DNA of 51,138 nt from Methylomicrobium sp. Lineage in GTDB: Bacteria > Pseudomonadota > Gammaproteobacteria > Methylococcales > Methylomonadaceae. Position numbers and translations under genes: made by a program. The notes beneath the pieces were generated by a model. It was not told the DNA's origin, did not search any database, and saw only the letters and a list, made by a program, of their open reading frames with translations. The DNA is taken from NCBI GenBank assembly GCA_018333785.1, contig JAGXSU010000196.1, positions 1 through 51,138 on the forward strand, given 5' to 3'. Shown here piece after piece: positions 17,149 to 25,889 of this stretch (positions are counted from its first letter, which is position 1; every line of letters starts with the position of its first letter).

Positions 17149-18132
17149 TTATCGACCAAATGATTGATTCAACAAAGCATTATCCAACTGCCCTGCTCTA
17201 AAACTTTTTCCCGATTCCACTGCGGTTACGATGACGCTGGCAGGGCTGAATAACATCGGATCGACTTTGAAAAAATCATAGCCATATTCCTTGAAAACTT
17301 GTGCAAATGGCTTGCCGTAATCTTTGGAGGTTGAGCTAGGCAATTCATTGGCCAGTTTTTCAGCATCCGCATCACTCCCTTTTACGAACAAGTGTACTTG
17401 GCCTGCAAACAAAATAGCATCGTTGGTTCGGCCCATCGCCTTGATAAAATCAGGATGGGGCGGACAGATTGGAGCACTGCCGCTGCCATCGACAATATTT
17501 TCGAGTGGGAAATGCAAGGCATGGGCTTTATGCATGGCCACTTCCAACACCCTGGATACAACTTGCACGCCGCCCGCCAAACTGCTGGTGGGCGTCACGA
17601 TAATAGTCAATTTTGAGGGCTCAATCCCACAGGCAGCAGCTACCTTTTCTACAATCGCCAGAGGCGGCACTGCATCGTTTTCAATGACCAGCACTGTTTG
17701 GTCAGCGCTATCCTGATAGCTCAATTCTTTGTAGAGCTCTTCTACCGGCTCACGTTTACCGTCTTTAATTTTGAACGCCATCGCACGCGCAGGACCCGAA
17801 CCTAGCGCATAATATTTTTCATGTGACAAACTCCAACCCGCATACTGGCTACCCAGGCAACCCAAAACCGGATTACCGGTATGCACATTGACACTTAGCG
17901 GCCAATCGGCCGTATAAGTACTGTGCGTCAAGGTAACAGTTCCCATGCCGCCCAGGCATATTTCAGCTATCAACCGGCCGGCTTCCAGTCCACCAGGAAA
18001 CGTGATACCCGCATCAATCACTGTACACCCGTTTTCGAGCCTCTCCACACCCACGCGGAATTTATCCGCCTGATCAATCAATTGTTTAACCAAAGGTTGA
18101 GTCAGTTTATTAACGCTAGCTGTGTAATGCAT
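17149..18132 (-). CDS. mch: Methenyltetrahydromethanopterin cyclohydrolase
   Basis: Mch hydrolyses methenyl-H4MPT to 5-formyl-H4MPT, the step between methylene-H4MPT dehydrogenase and the formyltransferase/hydrolase complex. The 327-residue product has the normal length. It shows [32 protein letters not shown] and [20 protein letters not shown], followed by [20 protein letters not shown] and [18 protein letters not shown]. These motifs, especially the 'LGSQYAGW' and 'APICPPHP' segments, are specific to the family. It lies 3 bases after the upstream ATP-grasp gene. The dehydrogenase (mtdB) and the fhcABCD genes are not in the window. Confidence 0.97.
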   Translation of the reverse strand: MHYTASVNKLTQPLVKQLIDQADKFRVGVERLENGCTVIDAGITFPGGLEAGRLIAEICLGGMGTVTLTHSTYTADWPLSVNVHTGNPVLGCLGSQYAGWSLSHEKYYALGSGPARAMAFKIKDGKREPVEELYKELSYQDSADQTVLVIENDAVPPLAIVEKVAAACGIEPSKLTIIVTPTSSLAGGVQVVSRVLEVAMHKAHALHFPLENIVDGSGSAPICPPHPDFIKAMGRTNDAILFAGQVHLFVKGSDADAEKLANELPSSTSKDYGKPFAQVFKEYGYDFFKVDPMLFSPASVIVTAVESGKSFRAGQLDNALLNQSFGR

Positions 18133-18135
18133 TGT

Positions 18136-19242
18136 TTATCCTGTATTGAAGATTTGAAAAATTCGTTTCCGGGTCGCCTTCAGCGCCTGTAAAAGACCGT
18201 CAACGGAGGCGTTACGGACAATCAAACTGCATAAAGGCGAACCCTGTCTAATGCGCAGGCCTGGACCGGGTAAATCGACAGCATGGACCGGCCAGCAAAC
18301 CGCATCAGGAACAAGCAGATCCTGCCCGGCAAAGACGACCTGATAAGCGCAAAAGCCGTCATATCGAAAACTGCGCCCAGGCTTCAGTCCTGCCAAAGAA
18401 TCTACATGGGCCGCCATCAGACCGCCCATGTCATACAATTGCATGCTCGCAGAAGGCCGGGGATTAATTTCTACCACCAGCATCTTATCGCCCTGAACCA
18501 TAAAATCCAACGAATTGAGGCCGGTTAAACCTAACTCGGAAACCAGCAAATCAAGCCACTCAGCGACGGTTTGCTGTTGAAATTCGTTTAACGGACTTTG
18601 ATTGATCACACCGGAAAACAGAAAGGCGTGCTGATCATCATCGCGTCTGCACCACAGAGTGTTGAATCCAATGATGTGACTTTGGCAGCCATTGGCTAAA
18701 AACAAAGCCGAACCGGGCACACCGTCGATATAGCGCTGCCAATAAACATTATCGTGAAAATCATCCTGCCTGATAAAGTGCCTGATGCCCAAGCCCCCCT
18801 GACCCTGCATCGGCTTAACCAGCCAATCGGCATCATCGTCCGGCGCTGAAAAAACTGTGTCAGGAAAAGCAATCGCCAAGCGTTTTAAAATTGAAAAAAA
18901 AACAGTTTTATCCTGAACCTTTTGAACAACCGAGGGGACATTGCCACTTAGATTGAACGCGCTACTCAAAGCTGACAAGCTCTCCGGATAAGCTTCAAGC
19001 CCGCTGCCAAAACAAGCATGATCGACAACATAGTCCTGCTTAATCACCTTCAAGACAGGAAGCAAATACTCCTGACTGAGCCCGGCGACCTGAAAAACCT
19101 GTGCCGACAAAGCCTGCGTGTCCTGATCTGCATACAGATCCACCACCAAAGGTATAAAACCAGCGTCCTTCGCCGCTTGCGCCAGCATTCTCCCTGAATG
19201 GGCAACGATCAGTACCCTCTTAGGCCTCACTCCTTCAGACAT
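18136..19242 (-). CDS. ATP-grasp domain protein of the H4MPT island, function unassigned
   Basis: The 368-residue protein begins with a Rossmann-like strand KRVLIVAHSGRMLAQAAKDA. A canonical ATP-grasp core follows: ADWLVKPMQGQGGLGIRHF, VYWQRYIDGVPGSALFL, and GLTGLNSLDFMVQGDKMLVV ending in EINPRPSASMQLYD. Homologues are co-located with mch and RFAP synthase in methylotrophs. It is one of three ATP-grasp proteins in the island, and the least similar to MfnD or MptN. It should form an amide or peptide-like bond using ATP, for example side-chain glutamylation of H4MPT or methylofuran, but the substrate is unknown. It is tightly spaced between RFAP synthase (35 bases) and mch (3 bases). Confidence 0.78.
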   Translation of the reverse strand: MSEGVRPKRVLIVAHSGRMLAQAAKDAGFIPLVVDLYADQDTQALSAQVFQVAGLSQEYLLPVLKVIKQDYVVDHACFGSGLEAYPESLSALSSAFNLSGNVPSVVQKVQDKTVFFSILKRLAIAFPDTVFSAPDDDADWLVKPMQGQGGLGIRHFIRQDDFHDNVYWQRYIDGVPGSALFLANGCQSHIIGFNTLWCRRDDDQHAFLFSGVINQSPLNEFQQQTVAEWLDLLVSELGLTGLNSLDFMVQGDKMLVVEINPRPSASMQLYDMGGLMAAHVDSLAGLKPGRSFRYDGFCAYQVVFAGQDLLVPDAVCWPVHAVDLPGPGLRIRQGSPLCSLIVRNASVDGLLQALKATRKRIFQIFNTG

Positions 19243-19277
19243 ATCAAGTGCGAAAGACGAGCAAATTCTGCCGATGC

Positions 19278-20243
19278 CTAGGCGAAACCAGTGATCTCAC
19301 CACCACTGTTTCTGGCACTCACTGTTTTAAATTGCAAATTCTCATAACCGGAAAATTCCTGCCGGGCTTTTAAACAAAGGGCTTCAGCACAGTCCAGTCC
19401 TTCCAGTGCACAAAAGCCGGTGGGACCCCAAGAAGTCTGACCTAGCGCCACAGCGCCCTGACGCTCACACCACGACATGGCCTCAGACACCTCGCCACTG
19501 GTAAACACGCCGCCCTGAGCCGACGCAAAATGTTCGCCAACCGCTTTTTGTAACTGTGTGATCACTTCTCCAAATTTGGCGATGTCACGCTCGGCAATAG
19601 CGGGCAATCCTTGCATGAGTAACAGGTAACACAAGCGCGCCGCTTCAGTTTGGGAAAAGGGCGGCAAGGCTTTGAAAGCCTCAATTTCCTGCTTGCCATG
19701 CAGGCCTTGCCCGCGCTTATCAAAGACCAAGATAAAACGCCAATTCTCGGGCACAGCCATCTGGGAAAGCACGGGGGGAGTTATTGTATGCTCTCCACGA
19801 CCGCCATCCACCACTAACCCACCCCGCTCAAAGACACCGATACCTATGCCCGAACGCCGTCCCCGTTCAGTTAATTGAGCAATATCGCGTACACTGTAGG
19901 AAAGACCGTAAAAGTGACTGAGACCCATGCCAATCGCCAAGGCCATTTGCGTGCCGGATCCCAATCCGACATGCTCGGGGATGGCTTCATCAACGTGAAT
20001 ATGAACGGTATCAGGGACATTCAACGCAACACAAAGGCTTTGTAACTGCTTGGCAACGCGAACCTCAGAAAAACCTGAGGCTTCAGGCCGATCAGAGCGA
20101 GTAATGGTAAGCCGGGTTACGATTTCATTGAGCGCAACACCGATACTGCCAAAGTGCCGCCCCAACGCCCCGCTCAAATCAATAAAGCCCATATGCAGGC
20201 GGGCTGGAGCCGTGACAGTCACTTTAGAGAATTGCGCTTTCAA
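19278..20243 (-). CDS. Beta-ribofuranosylaminobenzene 5'-phosphate (RFAP) synthase family protein
   Basis: RFAP synthase joins p-aminobenzoate (or hydroxybenzoate in some archaea) to PRPP with decarboxylation, the first committed step of H4MPT synthesis. The 321-residue protein has the GHMP-kinase-like fold: VTVTAPARLHMGFIDLSGAL at the start, the glycine-rich EHVGLGSGTQMALAIG near residue 90-110, and GVFERGGLVVDGGRG. The C-terminus shows LGQTSWGPTGFCALEG. These are the features of MptG-type enzymes. Together with pabB, which makes the substrate precursor, it forms a logical pair within the island. The assignment is good; enzyme activity is inferred from the family. Confidence 0.9.
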   Translation of the reverse strand: MKAQFSKVTVTAPARLHMGFIDLSGALGRHFGSIGVALNEIVTRLTITRSDRPEASGFSEVRVAKQLQSLCVALNVPDTVHIHVDEAIPEHVGLGSGTQMALAIGMGLSHFYGLSYSVRDIAQLTERGRRSGIGIGVFERGGLVVDGGRGEHTITPPVLSQMAVPENWRFILVFDKRGQGLHGKQEIEAFKALPPFSQTEAARLCYLLLMQGLPAIAERDIAKFGEVITQLQKAVGEHFASAQGGVFTSGEVSEAMSWCERQGAVALGQTSWGPTGFCALEGLDCAEALCLKARQEFSGYENLQFKTVSARNSGGEITGFA

Positions 20244-20273
20244 ACCGAGTCATCTTCATCAAAAAAGCGGTTA

Positions 20274-20969
20274 TTATAGCCTATCGAAGCTCGAATAAGT
20301 GAACTTATCCGCCAGCATTCGAGCGACCCGATCCAGGTCAATCGCATTAAAATCGGCCAAAAATTCAGCGCGCTTATCCAGGGGTGTCTGCGAAGGTACA
20401 TAAACGGCAATACCTCCGGCCTTTACCGCCGCCATGACACCGGATAGAGAATCTTCCAGCACCAAACACCGGCCGATCGGAACTGCCAAAAGCTCGGAGG
20501 CTTTGATAAAAAGATCCGGCGCTGGCTTTGGATTAACACTCATTTCACGACTGATAATGGTTGTGAACAGATGAGTGAGTTTCGCCAAATCAAGGCATTC
20601 CAACGCATTCGCCAGCAAACTGTTTGTCGCGAGACAAAAAGGCAAATTCAATTGCGTTATGACGTCTAACAAACTGAAAAAACCTTTTTTTACAGGGATA
20701 CCCTGATCACGCACCTGATCACGCCAAATTTCGCCGCTAATCTGATTGAAATGGTCCAGTGAAAAATCCTGCCCGCAATACGCCAAAATCATTTCACTGA
20801 CCTGCTTAAAATGCAGTCCGCTCAGCGACCGGCAGAACTCATCCGGCAACACATAACCCATCCTCATTGCAGCGTGCTGCCAAGCGATGAAATAAGTTGT
20901 TTCGGTGTCCAGCACCAAGCCGTCCATATCAAAAATGACCGCCTCAACATCAGGAAAAACAGCCTTCAC
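20274..20969 (-). CDS. HAD-superfamily phosphatase (subfamily IA)
   Basis: The start is taken as a GTG at 20969 whose last two bases enter the stop of the preceding gene (GTGA overlap). A longer frame starting at 21038 would overlap that gene by 73 bases and adds sequence without homology. The 231-residue protein begins VKAVFPDVEAVIFDMDGLVL with the nucleophile motif DMDG. It then has CLATNSL (motif II), NPKPAPDLFIKA with the motif III lysine, and VLEDSLSGVMAAVKAGGIAV (motif IV). It is a phosphoglycolate-phosphatase/beta-PGM-like enzyme that removes phosphate from a small metabolite. Position at the head of the H4MPT run suggests a cofactor intermediate; the substrate is unknown. Confidence 0.85.
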   Translation of the reverse strand: MKAVFPDVEAVIFDMDGLVLDTETTYFIAWQHAAMRMGYVLPDEFCRSLSGLHFKQVSEMILAYCGQDFSLDHFNQISGEIWRDQVRDQGIPVKKGFFSLLDVITQLNLPFCLATNSLLANALECLDLAKLTHLFTTIISREMSVNPKPAPDLFIKASELLAVPIGRCLVLEDSLSGVMAAVKAGGIAVYVPSQTPLDKRAEFLADFNAIDLDRVARMLADKFTYSSFDRL

Positions 20970-21892
20970 CGGATCACCCGAATGAACTCTCCCGGTGCTT
21001 CGCGGCTTGAACCGACCACAATCCGTTGATGCCCACAACGCGACTCTTCAAGCATCCCCGTCACTTCAATCCATTCACCTGTGCAGGCCTGACCCACATA
21101 AGTTGCAGTAAAACACAAAATGATATCAATGGGTCCCGCTTCAACGCCAAAAACAGCAGGTGAATCAAATACCTGAGTATCATCAATGACTTTTGCCTGA
21201 ACAGTAACCAAACCTTTTTTCTGATAATTTATATCTGACAAACGCGTATCAATGGCCAGACTGATATCGAATTTTCGCCCATTGATCAACGCCTTATTGA
21301 ATTTACGTTGTTCATGCCAAACATAGTCCGCCAAATCAATATGGCATGAGCGGCGACTATAGGCCCTTTCCCAACTCGCATCATCCAAGGCAGCGAGATG
21401 CTGCTCATCAATCAGTTGCTTGACCAAATCGCGCGCAAAGTGAAAATGCTGACGGTTGTAAAAAACCAAGTCTATATCTGAATCTTCATTATGAACGCCG
21501 GGCAGCAAAGATCCTGTCACGCCTATCAGGGTGCTTTCCAATCCATATTCGATGAAATATTTGAGCAGATTTTTAAAATCTTCTTCAACGGCCTTATTTG
21601 ACGGTTGCTGCATTAACATCTGCAACCGCTGCCTGGGCTGATAATGTTTAATGATCGCTGTTTCACTGACCGCATGAAGAGAGACATCTTTTGCAGATGA
21701 GTAGTAAAGATAATGCGGAAAATAGTCAGCCAGATAGCGATCGGCTTGCTCGGTGGATAATTTTTGCCAAAGGCCGTTTATTTTGGCATAGCGCAGAAAG
21801 CACAAGACTTTTGCTGCCTCCATACCCGACTCGACAACAGCAAAAAGCAGCTCACCCTGAGCTTCTATAAAGTCTTTTACACAATATTTCAT
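20966..21892 (-). CDS. Predicted nucleotidyltransferase of the H4MPT island
   Basis: The 308-residue protein carries the minimal nucleotidyltransferase signature GVTGSLLPGVHNEDSDIDLV (GS...DSDID) around residues 140-160, with the two metal-binding aspartates present. The N-terminal 130 residues and the C-terminal domain, which includes ECRF-free sequence such as GEWIEVTGMLEESRCGHQRI, are not recognised by me as other domains. Similar predicted nucleotidyltransferases occur in archaea and in methylotroph C1 gene clusters. It is the first gene of the minus-strand run ending with fae and is coupled to the HAD gene by a 4-base overlap. What it transfers, and to which substrate, is not known. Confidence 0.72.
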   Translation of the reverse strand: MKYCVKDFIEAQGELLFAVVESGMEAAKVLCFLRYAKINGLWQKLSTEQADRYLADYFPHYLYYSSAKDVSLHAVSETAIIKHYQPRQRLQMLMQQPSNKAVEEDFKNLLKYFIEYGLESTLIGVTGSLLPGVHNEDSDIDLVFYNRQHFHFARDLVKQLIDEQHLAALDDASWERAYSRRSCHIDLADYVWHEQRKFNKALINGRKFDISLAIDTRLSDINYQKKGLVTVQAKVIDDTQVFDSPAVFGVEAGPIDIILCFTATYVGQACTGEWIEVTGMLEESRCGHQRIVVGSSREAPGEFIRVIR

Positions 21893-22188
21893 TAATTCTA
21901 GCTACCCGATTATATTTGTTGTCGACCAATCATGAAGCACAGTTTGTAGGGAGACTCACCCAACTGACTTTACCTATGACCAGAAAAACAGTCCACTCGT
22001 ATCATTTGAGGTTGATTTTCATGTTTTTTGATCATTTAGCAAAGCTCTTTATCCCCATCAATCTACTCTGGACTTTGATTCGTTTATTATTATGTTGAAT
22101 TACCTCAATAAATTGCCTATGCTCCGAACTTCCAAATAAATACCTAAACCCTATGTGTTTCTCTGTGTCTTAGCTTAAAGGAAGTCTC
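21893..22188. promoter_or_regulatory. Divergent spacer between the H4MPT island and pntA, with a probable pntA promoter
   Basis: On the plus strand TTGAAT (22095-22100) and TATGCT (22118-22123) are 17 bases apart, 66 bases upstream of the pntA ATG; AAAGGAAG at the end is its ribosome site. A 60-codon open frame (21916-22098) looks non-coding. The promoter for the nucleotidyltransferase gene must also be in this spacer but I cannot choose one with confidence. Confidence 0.4.
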
Positions 22189-23751
22189 ATGAAAATTGGT
22201 GTCCCCAAAGAAGTACACGAAGGTGAAAAACGCGTTGCGACAACGCCAGAAGTCGCAGAATTACTGATCAAGCTTGGATTTTCAGTCGCTATCGAAAGTG
22301 GCGCGGGCTCCGCTGCAGATATTCCGGATGAAGCTTACAAAAAAGTTGGCGCAGAAGTAATCAATAACACTCGCGCCCTCTGGAAAAACGCCGATATTAT
22401 CGTAAAAATCAGAGCGCCCGAACTGCACCCCGAAATCAATAAAGACGAAACTGACCTGCTCAAAAAAGGCGGGCATTTAATCAGTTTCATCTGGCCTGCC
22501 CAAAACGAGGCTCTGCTGCAAAAGCTTGCCAAAAAAAATGCGACCGTTTTCGCGATGGATAGCATTCCCCGCATTTCCCGAGCACAAAAAATGGATGCCT
22601 TAAGCTCCATGGCCAATATTGCCGGTTATCGCGCGGTTGTTGAAGCGGCTCAGCATTTCGGCCGCTTCTTTACCGGCCAGATTACCGCAGCAGGTAAAAT
22701 CCCACCGGCCAAAGTATTGGTGATTGGCGCCGGAGTAGCAGGGCTTGCGGCCATAGGCGCTGCAAAATCATTGGGTGCAATTGTCAGAGCTTTCGATACC
22801 CGCCCTGAAGTCAAAGAACAAATTGAAAGCATGGACGCCGAATTCCTGATGCTGGATTTCAAGGAAGACGGATCCGGTACTGGCGGATACGCCAAGACCA
22901 TGTCCAAAGAATTCATTGAAGCGGAAATGGCTTTGTTTGCCCAGCAGGCCAAAGAAGTCGATATCATCATCACGACTGCGTTAATACCTGGAAAACCCGC
23001 ACCGGTTCTGATCACTGAAGCCATGGTAGCGTCTATGAAACCGGGCAGCGTTATAGTCGATTTGGCCACTGAACAAGGCGGAAACTGCGAAGTCAGCATC
23101 AAAGATCAAGTGATTTCCAAACACGGCGTCACCGTTATCGGCTACAGTAACTTACCCAGCCGCCTAGCCAACCAAGCCAGTCAATTGTATGCCACCAACA
23201 TTCGTCATTTGTTGACTGATTTGTGTCCGGAGAAAAACGGCGAACTGAACGTCAATATGGAAGATGAAGTCATACGCGGCGCCACCGTCATCAAAGCCGG
23301 AAAAATAACTTGGCCGCCACCGCCGCCGACATTGTCCGTAGCACCGGCGGCAAAACCTGCAGCCTCGGTTCCGGTCAAAGTCGAACAGCCAAAAACCAGT
23401 ATTATTCCTGCTCCTGTCAAACAATATGCGCCGATGATACTGGGCGCCCTGCTTCTATATCAGTTAGGCTCGGTAGCCCCGGCATCTTTCATGTCGCATT
23501 TCACCGTATTCGTGCTGTCCTGTTTTATCGGCTACCAAGTCATCTGGAACGTCTCACCCTCTCTGCATACCCCCCTGATGAGCGTCACCAACGCCATTAG
23601 CGGCATCATCGTACTGGGCGCCCTGATACAAGTCTCTGCACCGGGCTTCTTAATCACACTGCTGGCCGGATTAGCCGTGCTTGTGGCCTCAATCAACATC
23701 GCCGGGGGTTTTTTAGTGACCCGCCGCATGTTGGAAATGTTCAGAAAATAG
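22189..23751 (+). CDS. pntA: NAD(P) transhydrogenase subunit alpha
   Basis: PntA and PntB form the inner-membrane proton-translocating transhydrogenase, which transfers hydride between NADH and NADP+ at the expense of the proton gradient. The 520-residue subunit contains an NAD(H)-binding domain [21 protein letters not shown] at the N-terminus, then [20 protein letters not shown] and [19 protein letters not shown] Pro/Ala/Val-rich linker follows near residues 365-405. Four hydrophobic segments form the C-terminal membrane part. This is the enteric-type, unsplit alpha subunit. pntB starts 10 bases downstream. Placement beside a C1-oxidation island is noteworthy, because that pathway yields NADPH and NADH. 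Confidence 0.97.
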   Translation: MKIGVPKEVHEGEKRVATTPEVAELLIKLGFSVAIESGAGSAADIPDEAYKKVGAEVINNTRALWKNADIIVKIRAPELHPEINKDETDLLKKGGHLISFIWPAQNEALLQKLAKKNATVFAMDSIPRISRAQKMDALSSMANIAGYRAVVEAAQHFGRFFTGQITAAGKIPPAKVLVIGAGVAGLAAIGAAKSLGAIVRAFDTRPEVKEQIESMDAEFLMLDFKEDGSGTGGYAKTMSKEFIEAEMALFAQQAKEVDIIITTALIPGKPAPVLITEAMVASMKPGSVIVDLATEQGGNCEVSIKDQVISKHGVTVIGYSNLPSRLANQASQLYATNIRHLLTDLCPEKNGELNVNMEDEVIRGATVIKAGKITWPPPPPTLSVAPAAKPAASVPVKVEQPKTSIIPAPVKQYAPMILGALLLYQLGSVAPASFMSHFTVFVLSCFIGYQVIWNVSPSLHTPLMSVTNAISGIIVLGALIQVSAPGFLITLLAGLAVLVASINIAGGFLVTRRMLEMFRK

Positions 23752-23761
23752 GGAGAACAGC

Positions 23762-25153
23762 ATGTCACAAAGTTTAGTTTCTATGGCCTACGTCGGCGCT
23801 GCGATTTTATTCATACTCAGCCTGAGCGGGCTAAGCAATCAGGAAACAGCACGCAGAGGCAACTATTTCGGCATGGCAGGTATGACCATCGCCATTTTAG
23901 CCACCATTTTCAGCGCTTCCGTGACGGCTTATGCGATATTGATAACCACGCTGCTCATAGGCGGAGTCATTGGCGCAAAAGCGGCCGCTAAAGTTGAAAT
24001 GACCCAAATGCCGGAATTGGTTGCCATCATGCATAGCCTGGTGGGACTTGCTGCAGTGCTTGTCGGCTATGCGAACTTCATGGATAGCTCTTCGCCGCTG
24101 GAAGGAATAGAAAAATCCATTCATGAAGTTGAAATTTATGTCGGCATACTCATTGGCGCCATCACCTTCTCTGGTTCAGTGATCGCATTTGGCAAACTGA
24201 GCGGCCGCATTGACGGCAAACCTTATTTAATGCCGGGGCGGCACTGGCTAAATCTGAGCTTACTCGTTTTTGTCATTTTGCTAGGCAATGTGTTTCTGTC
24301 ACAAGCTGAAAGCGGCGGCGGAACATTTCCCTTGTTACTCATGACACTGATAGCGCTGGCTTTTGGCGTGCATATGGTTATGGCCATAGGCGGGGCGGAC
24401 ATGCCGGTCGTGGTTTCGATGTTGAACAGCTATTCCGGGTGGGCGGCAGCGGCAACCGGTTTTATGCTCAGTAACGATTTATTGATCGTGACGGGAGCAT
24501 TGGTTGGCAGCAGCGGTGCAATTTTGAGTTACATCATGTGCCGGGCCATGAATCGCAACTTCATTAGTGTGATCGCCGGTGGTTTCGGCACCAGCTCGGG
24601 AGGCGAATCGGCTGCCATAGAAGGTGAAGTAACGCCGATCAGCGCCGATGAAACGGCACAATTATTATTGGCCGCCAAAAATATAATGATCGTTCCTGGC
24701 TATGGCATGGCGGTGGCTCAAGCCCAGCATACTGTTTTTGAAATCACCAAATTCCTGCGTAACCAGGGCAAAACCGTCCGATTCGGCATTCATCCGGTAG
24801 CCGGGCGTATGCCAGGCCATATGAACGTCTTGCTCGCCGAAGCGAAAGTGCCTTATGACATCGTTTTTGAAATGGAAGAAGTCAATGAGGATTTCGGGCA
24901 TGTGGATGTCAGTATCGTGATAGGCGCCAATGACATCGTCAATCCCTCTGCGCTTACCGACCCGAACAGTCCTATTGCCGGGATGCCGGTTTTGGAAGTC
25001 TGGAAGAGTCACACCACGATAGCGATGAAACGCAGTATGGCCTCTGGTTATGCCGGTGTCGGTAATCCCTTGTTTGTAATGGAAAACACCCGCATGTTAT
25101 TTGGGGATGCTAATGAAACATTGCAGGCCGTTCTTAAATCGTTAAATGCTTAA
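23762..25153 (+). CDS. pntB: NAD(P) transhydrogenase subunit beta
   Basis: The 463-residue subunit has eight or nine membrane helices in its N-terminal 260 residues, for example [20 protein letters not shown] and [20 protein letters not shown]. The C-terminal NADP(H)-binding domain III includes [40 protein letters not shown] and [16 protein letters not shown]. Domain III protrudes into the cytoplasm and exchanges hydride with PntA. Full length and ordinary composition. A perfect 11-bp hairpin lies 14 bases beyond the stop codon. Confidence 0.97.
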   Translation: MSQSLVSMAYVGAAILFILSLSGLSNQETARRGNYFGMAGMTIAILATIFSASVTAYAILITTLLIGGVIGAKAAAKVEMTQMPELVAIMHSLVGLAAVLVGYANFMDSSSPLEGIEKSIHEVEIYVGILIGAITFSGSVIAFGKLSGRIDGKPYLMPGRHWLNLSLLVFVILLGNVFLSQAESGGGTFPLLLMTLIALAFGVHMVMAIGGADMPVVVSMLNSYSGWAAAATGFMLSNDLLIVTGALVGSSGAILSYIMCRAMNRNFISVIAGGFGTSSGGESAAIEGEVTPISADETAQLLLAAKNIMIVPGYGMAVAQAQHTVFEITKFLRNQGKTVRFGIHPVAGRMPGHMNVLLAEAKVPYDIVFEMEEVNEDFGHVDVSIVIGANDIVNPSALTDPNSPIAGMPVLEVWKSHTTIAMKRSMASGYAGVGNPLFVMENTRMLFGDANETLQAVLKSLNA

Positions 25154-25166
25154 AAGTTAAGTTTCC

Positions 25167-25199
25167 AAGCATTCCCTGCCTCAAAAAGAGGGAATGCTT
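25167..25199 (+). terminator. Hairpin after pntB, terminator-like but lacking a U-tract
   Basis: AAGCATTCCCT and AGGGAATGCTT form a perfect 11-bp stem around an 11-base loop, 14 bases past the pntB stop. The following sequence AACTGCCC has no T-run, so it may protect the mRNA 3' end or terminate only weakly. Confidence 0.5.
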
Positions 25200-25274
25200 A
25201 ACTGCCCTGTCTAATCTAAAAAACGTCTGGCTTTAGAAGATGCGGGGTGTGTCTGGTATATGAGTCACAGGAAA

Positions 25275-25730
25275 CTACCCACCGGCAACACTAGAAATTC
25301 CAGAACTTAATTCCTTTATTTTTTCATCAGCCTTAACCTGCTCGGTTACGTCGTATTGAACACCCAGGTAGTAAATAATGCGACCGTTTCTATCAAAGAG
25401 AGGAATAATTTTGAGTCGATTGAAAAACAGTTCTCCGTTCTTCTTATAATTTCGAAGCGTAACCACTACCCCCTGATTATCCCGAATAGCTTGAAAAATC
25501 TGGTAGCGTGCATCTTGATCGCGGTCAGGGCCCTGCAGAAACCGGCAGTTATGTCCAATGATATCTTCCTGAGAATAGCCGGTCATCGTTTCGAACGCTT
25601 TGTTCGCATAAACTATCGGCATATCCGGTAAATCGGGATCCGCCAGAGTGACGCCGTTAACGCATTCATCCAGTATCTCGGAGAGTATCTGAGGAATGAG
25701 CCCGGGATCTTTTTCAGTGATAAAAGGCAT
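25275..25730 (-). CDS. Stand-alone short LOV blue-light photoreceptor
   Basis: The 151-residue protein is a single PAS/LOV domain with short N- and C-terminal helices and no effector domain. The photoactive cysteine is at residue 62 in GHNCRFLQG, the LOV hallmark. Flavin-contacting residues expected in LOV domains are present: Asn94 in LRNYKKNGE, Asn104 in LFFNRLKI and Gln125 in LGVQYDVTEQ. Arginines 63 and 70 fit phosphate contacts. The architecture is like the short LOV proteins of pseudomonads, which form FMN adducts and change dimer structure in light. A GGAG ribosome site lies 8 bases before the ATG. It stands alone between pntB and an SRPBCC gene, with a terminator upstream. Light sensing is highly likely from residues; the downstream partner is unknown. 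Confidence 0.92.
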   Translation of the reverse strand: MPFITEKDPGLIPQILSEILDECVNGVTLADPDLPDMPIVYANKAFETMTGYSQEDIIGHNCRFLQGPDRDQDARYQIFQAIRDNQGVVVTLRNYKKNGELFFNRLKIIPLFDRNGRIIYYLGVQYDVTEQVKADEKIKELSSGISSVAGG

Positions 25731-25792
25731 AAATTAACTCCATTGATTGACGCGATCAGAGCCAAGCTCATCAGCGTTATGAATTTTATTTA

Positions 25793-25829
25793 CGAAAAAG
25801 CCACACTTTTCTTAGTGTGGCTTGTTTTT
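25793..25829 (-). terminator. Terminator downstream of the SRPBCC gene
   Basis: AAGCCACACT / AGTGTGGCTT forms a 10-bp stem (25798-25807 with 25814-25823) around a 6-base loop. T-runs occur on both sides, so it can act in both directions. It ends the minus-strand SRPBCC transcript and separates it from the LOV gene. Confidence 0.8.
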
Positions 25830-25889
25830 AAGCGCAATCGGCTGCACACCTCAGGTAATCATAAAACTAATGACTAACCGCCAAAGAAG

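Noticed and set aside
20970-21038. Longer N-terminus for the HAD phosphatase
   Set aside because: It would overlap the nucleotidyltransferase by 73 bases and adds residues without HAD similarity; the GTGA overlap start is more natural.
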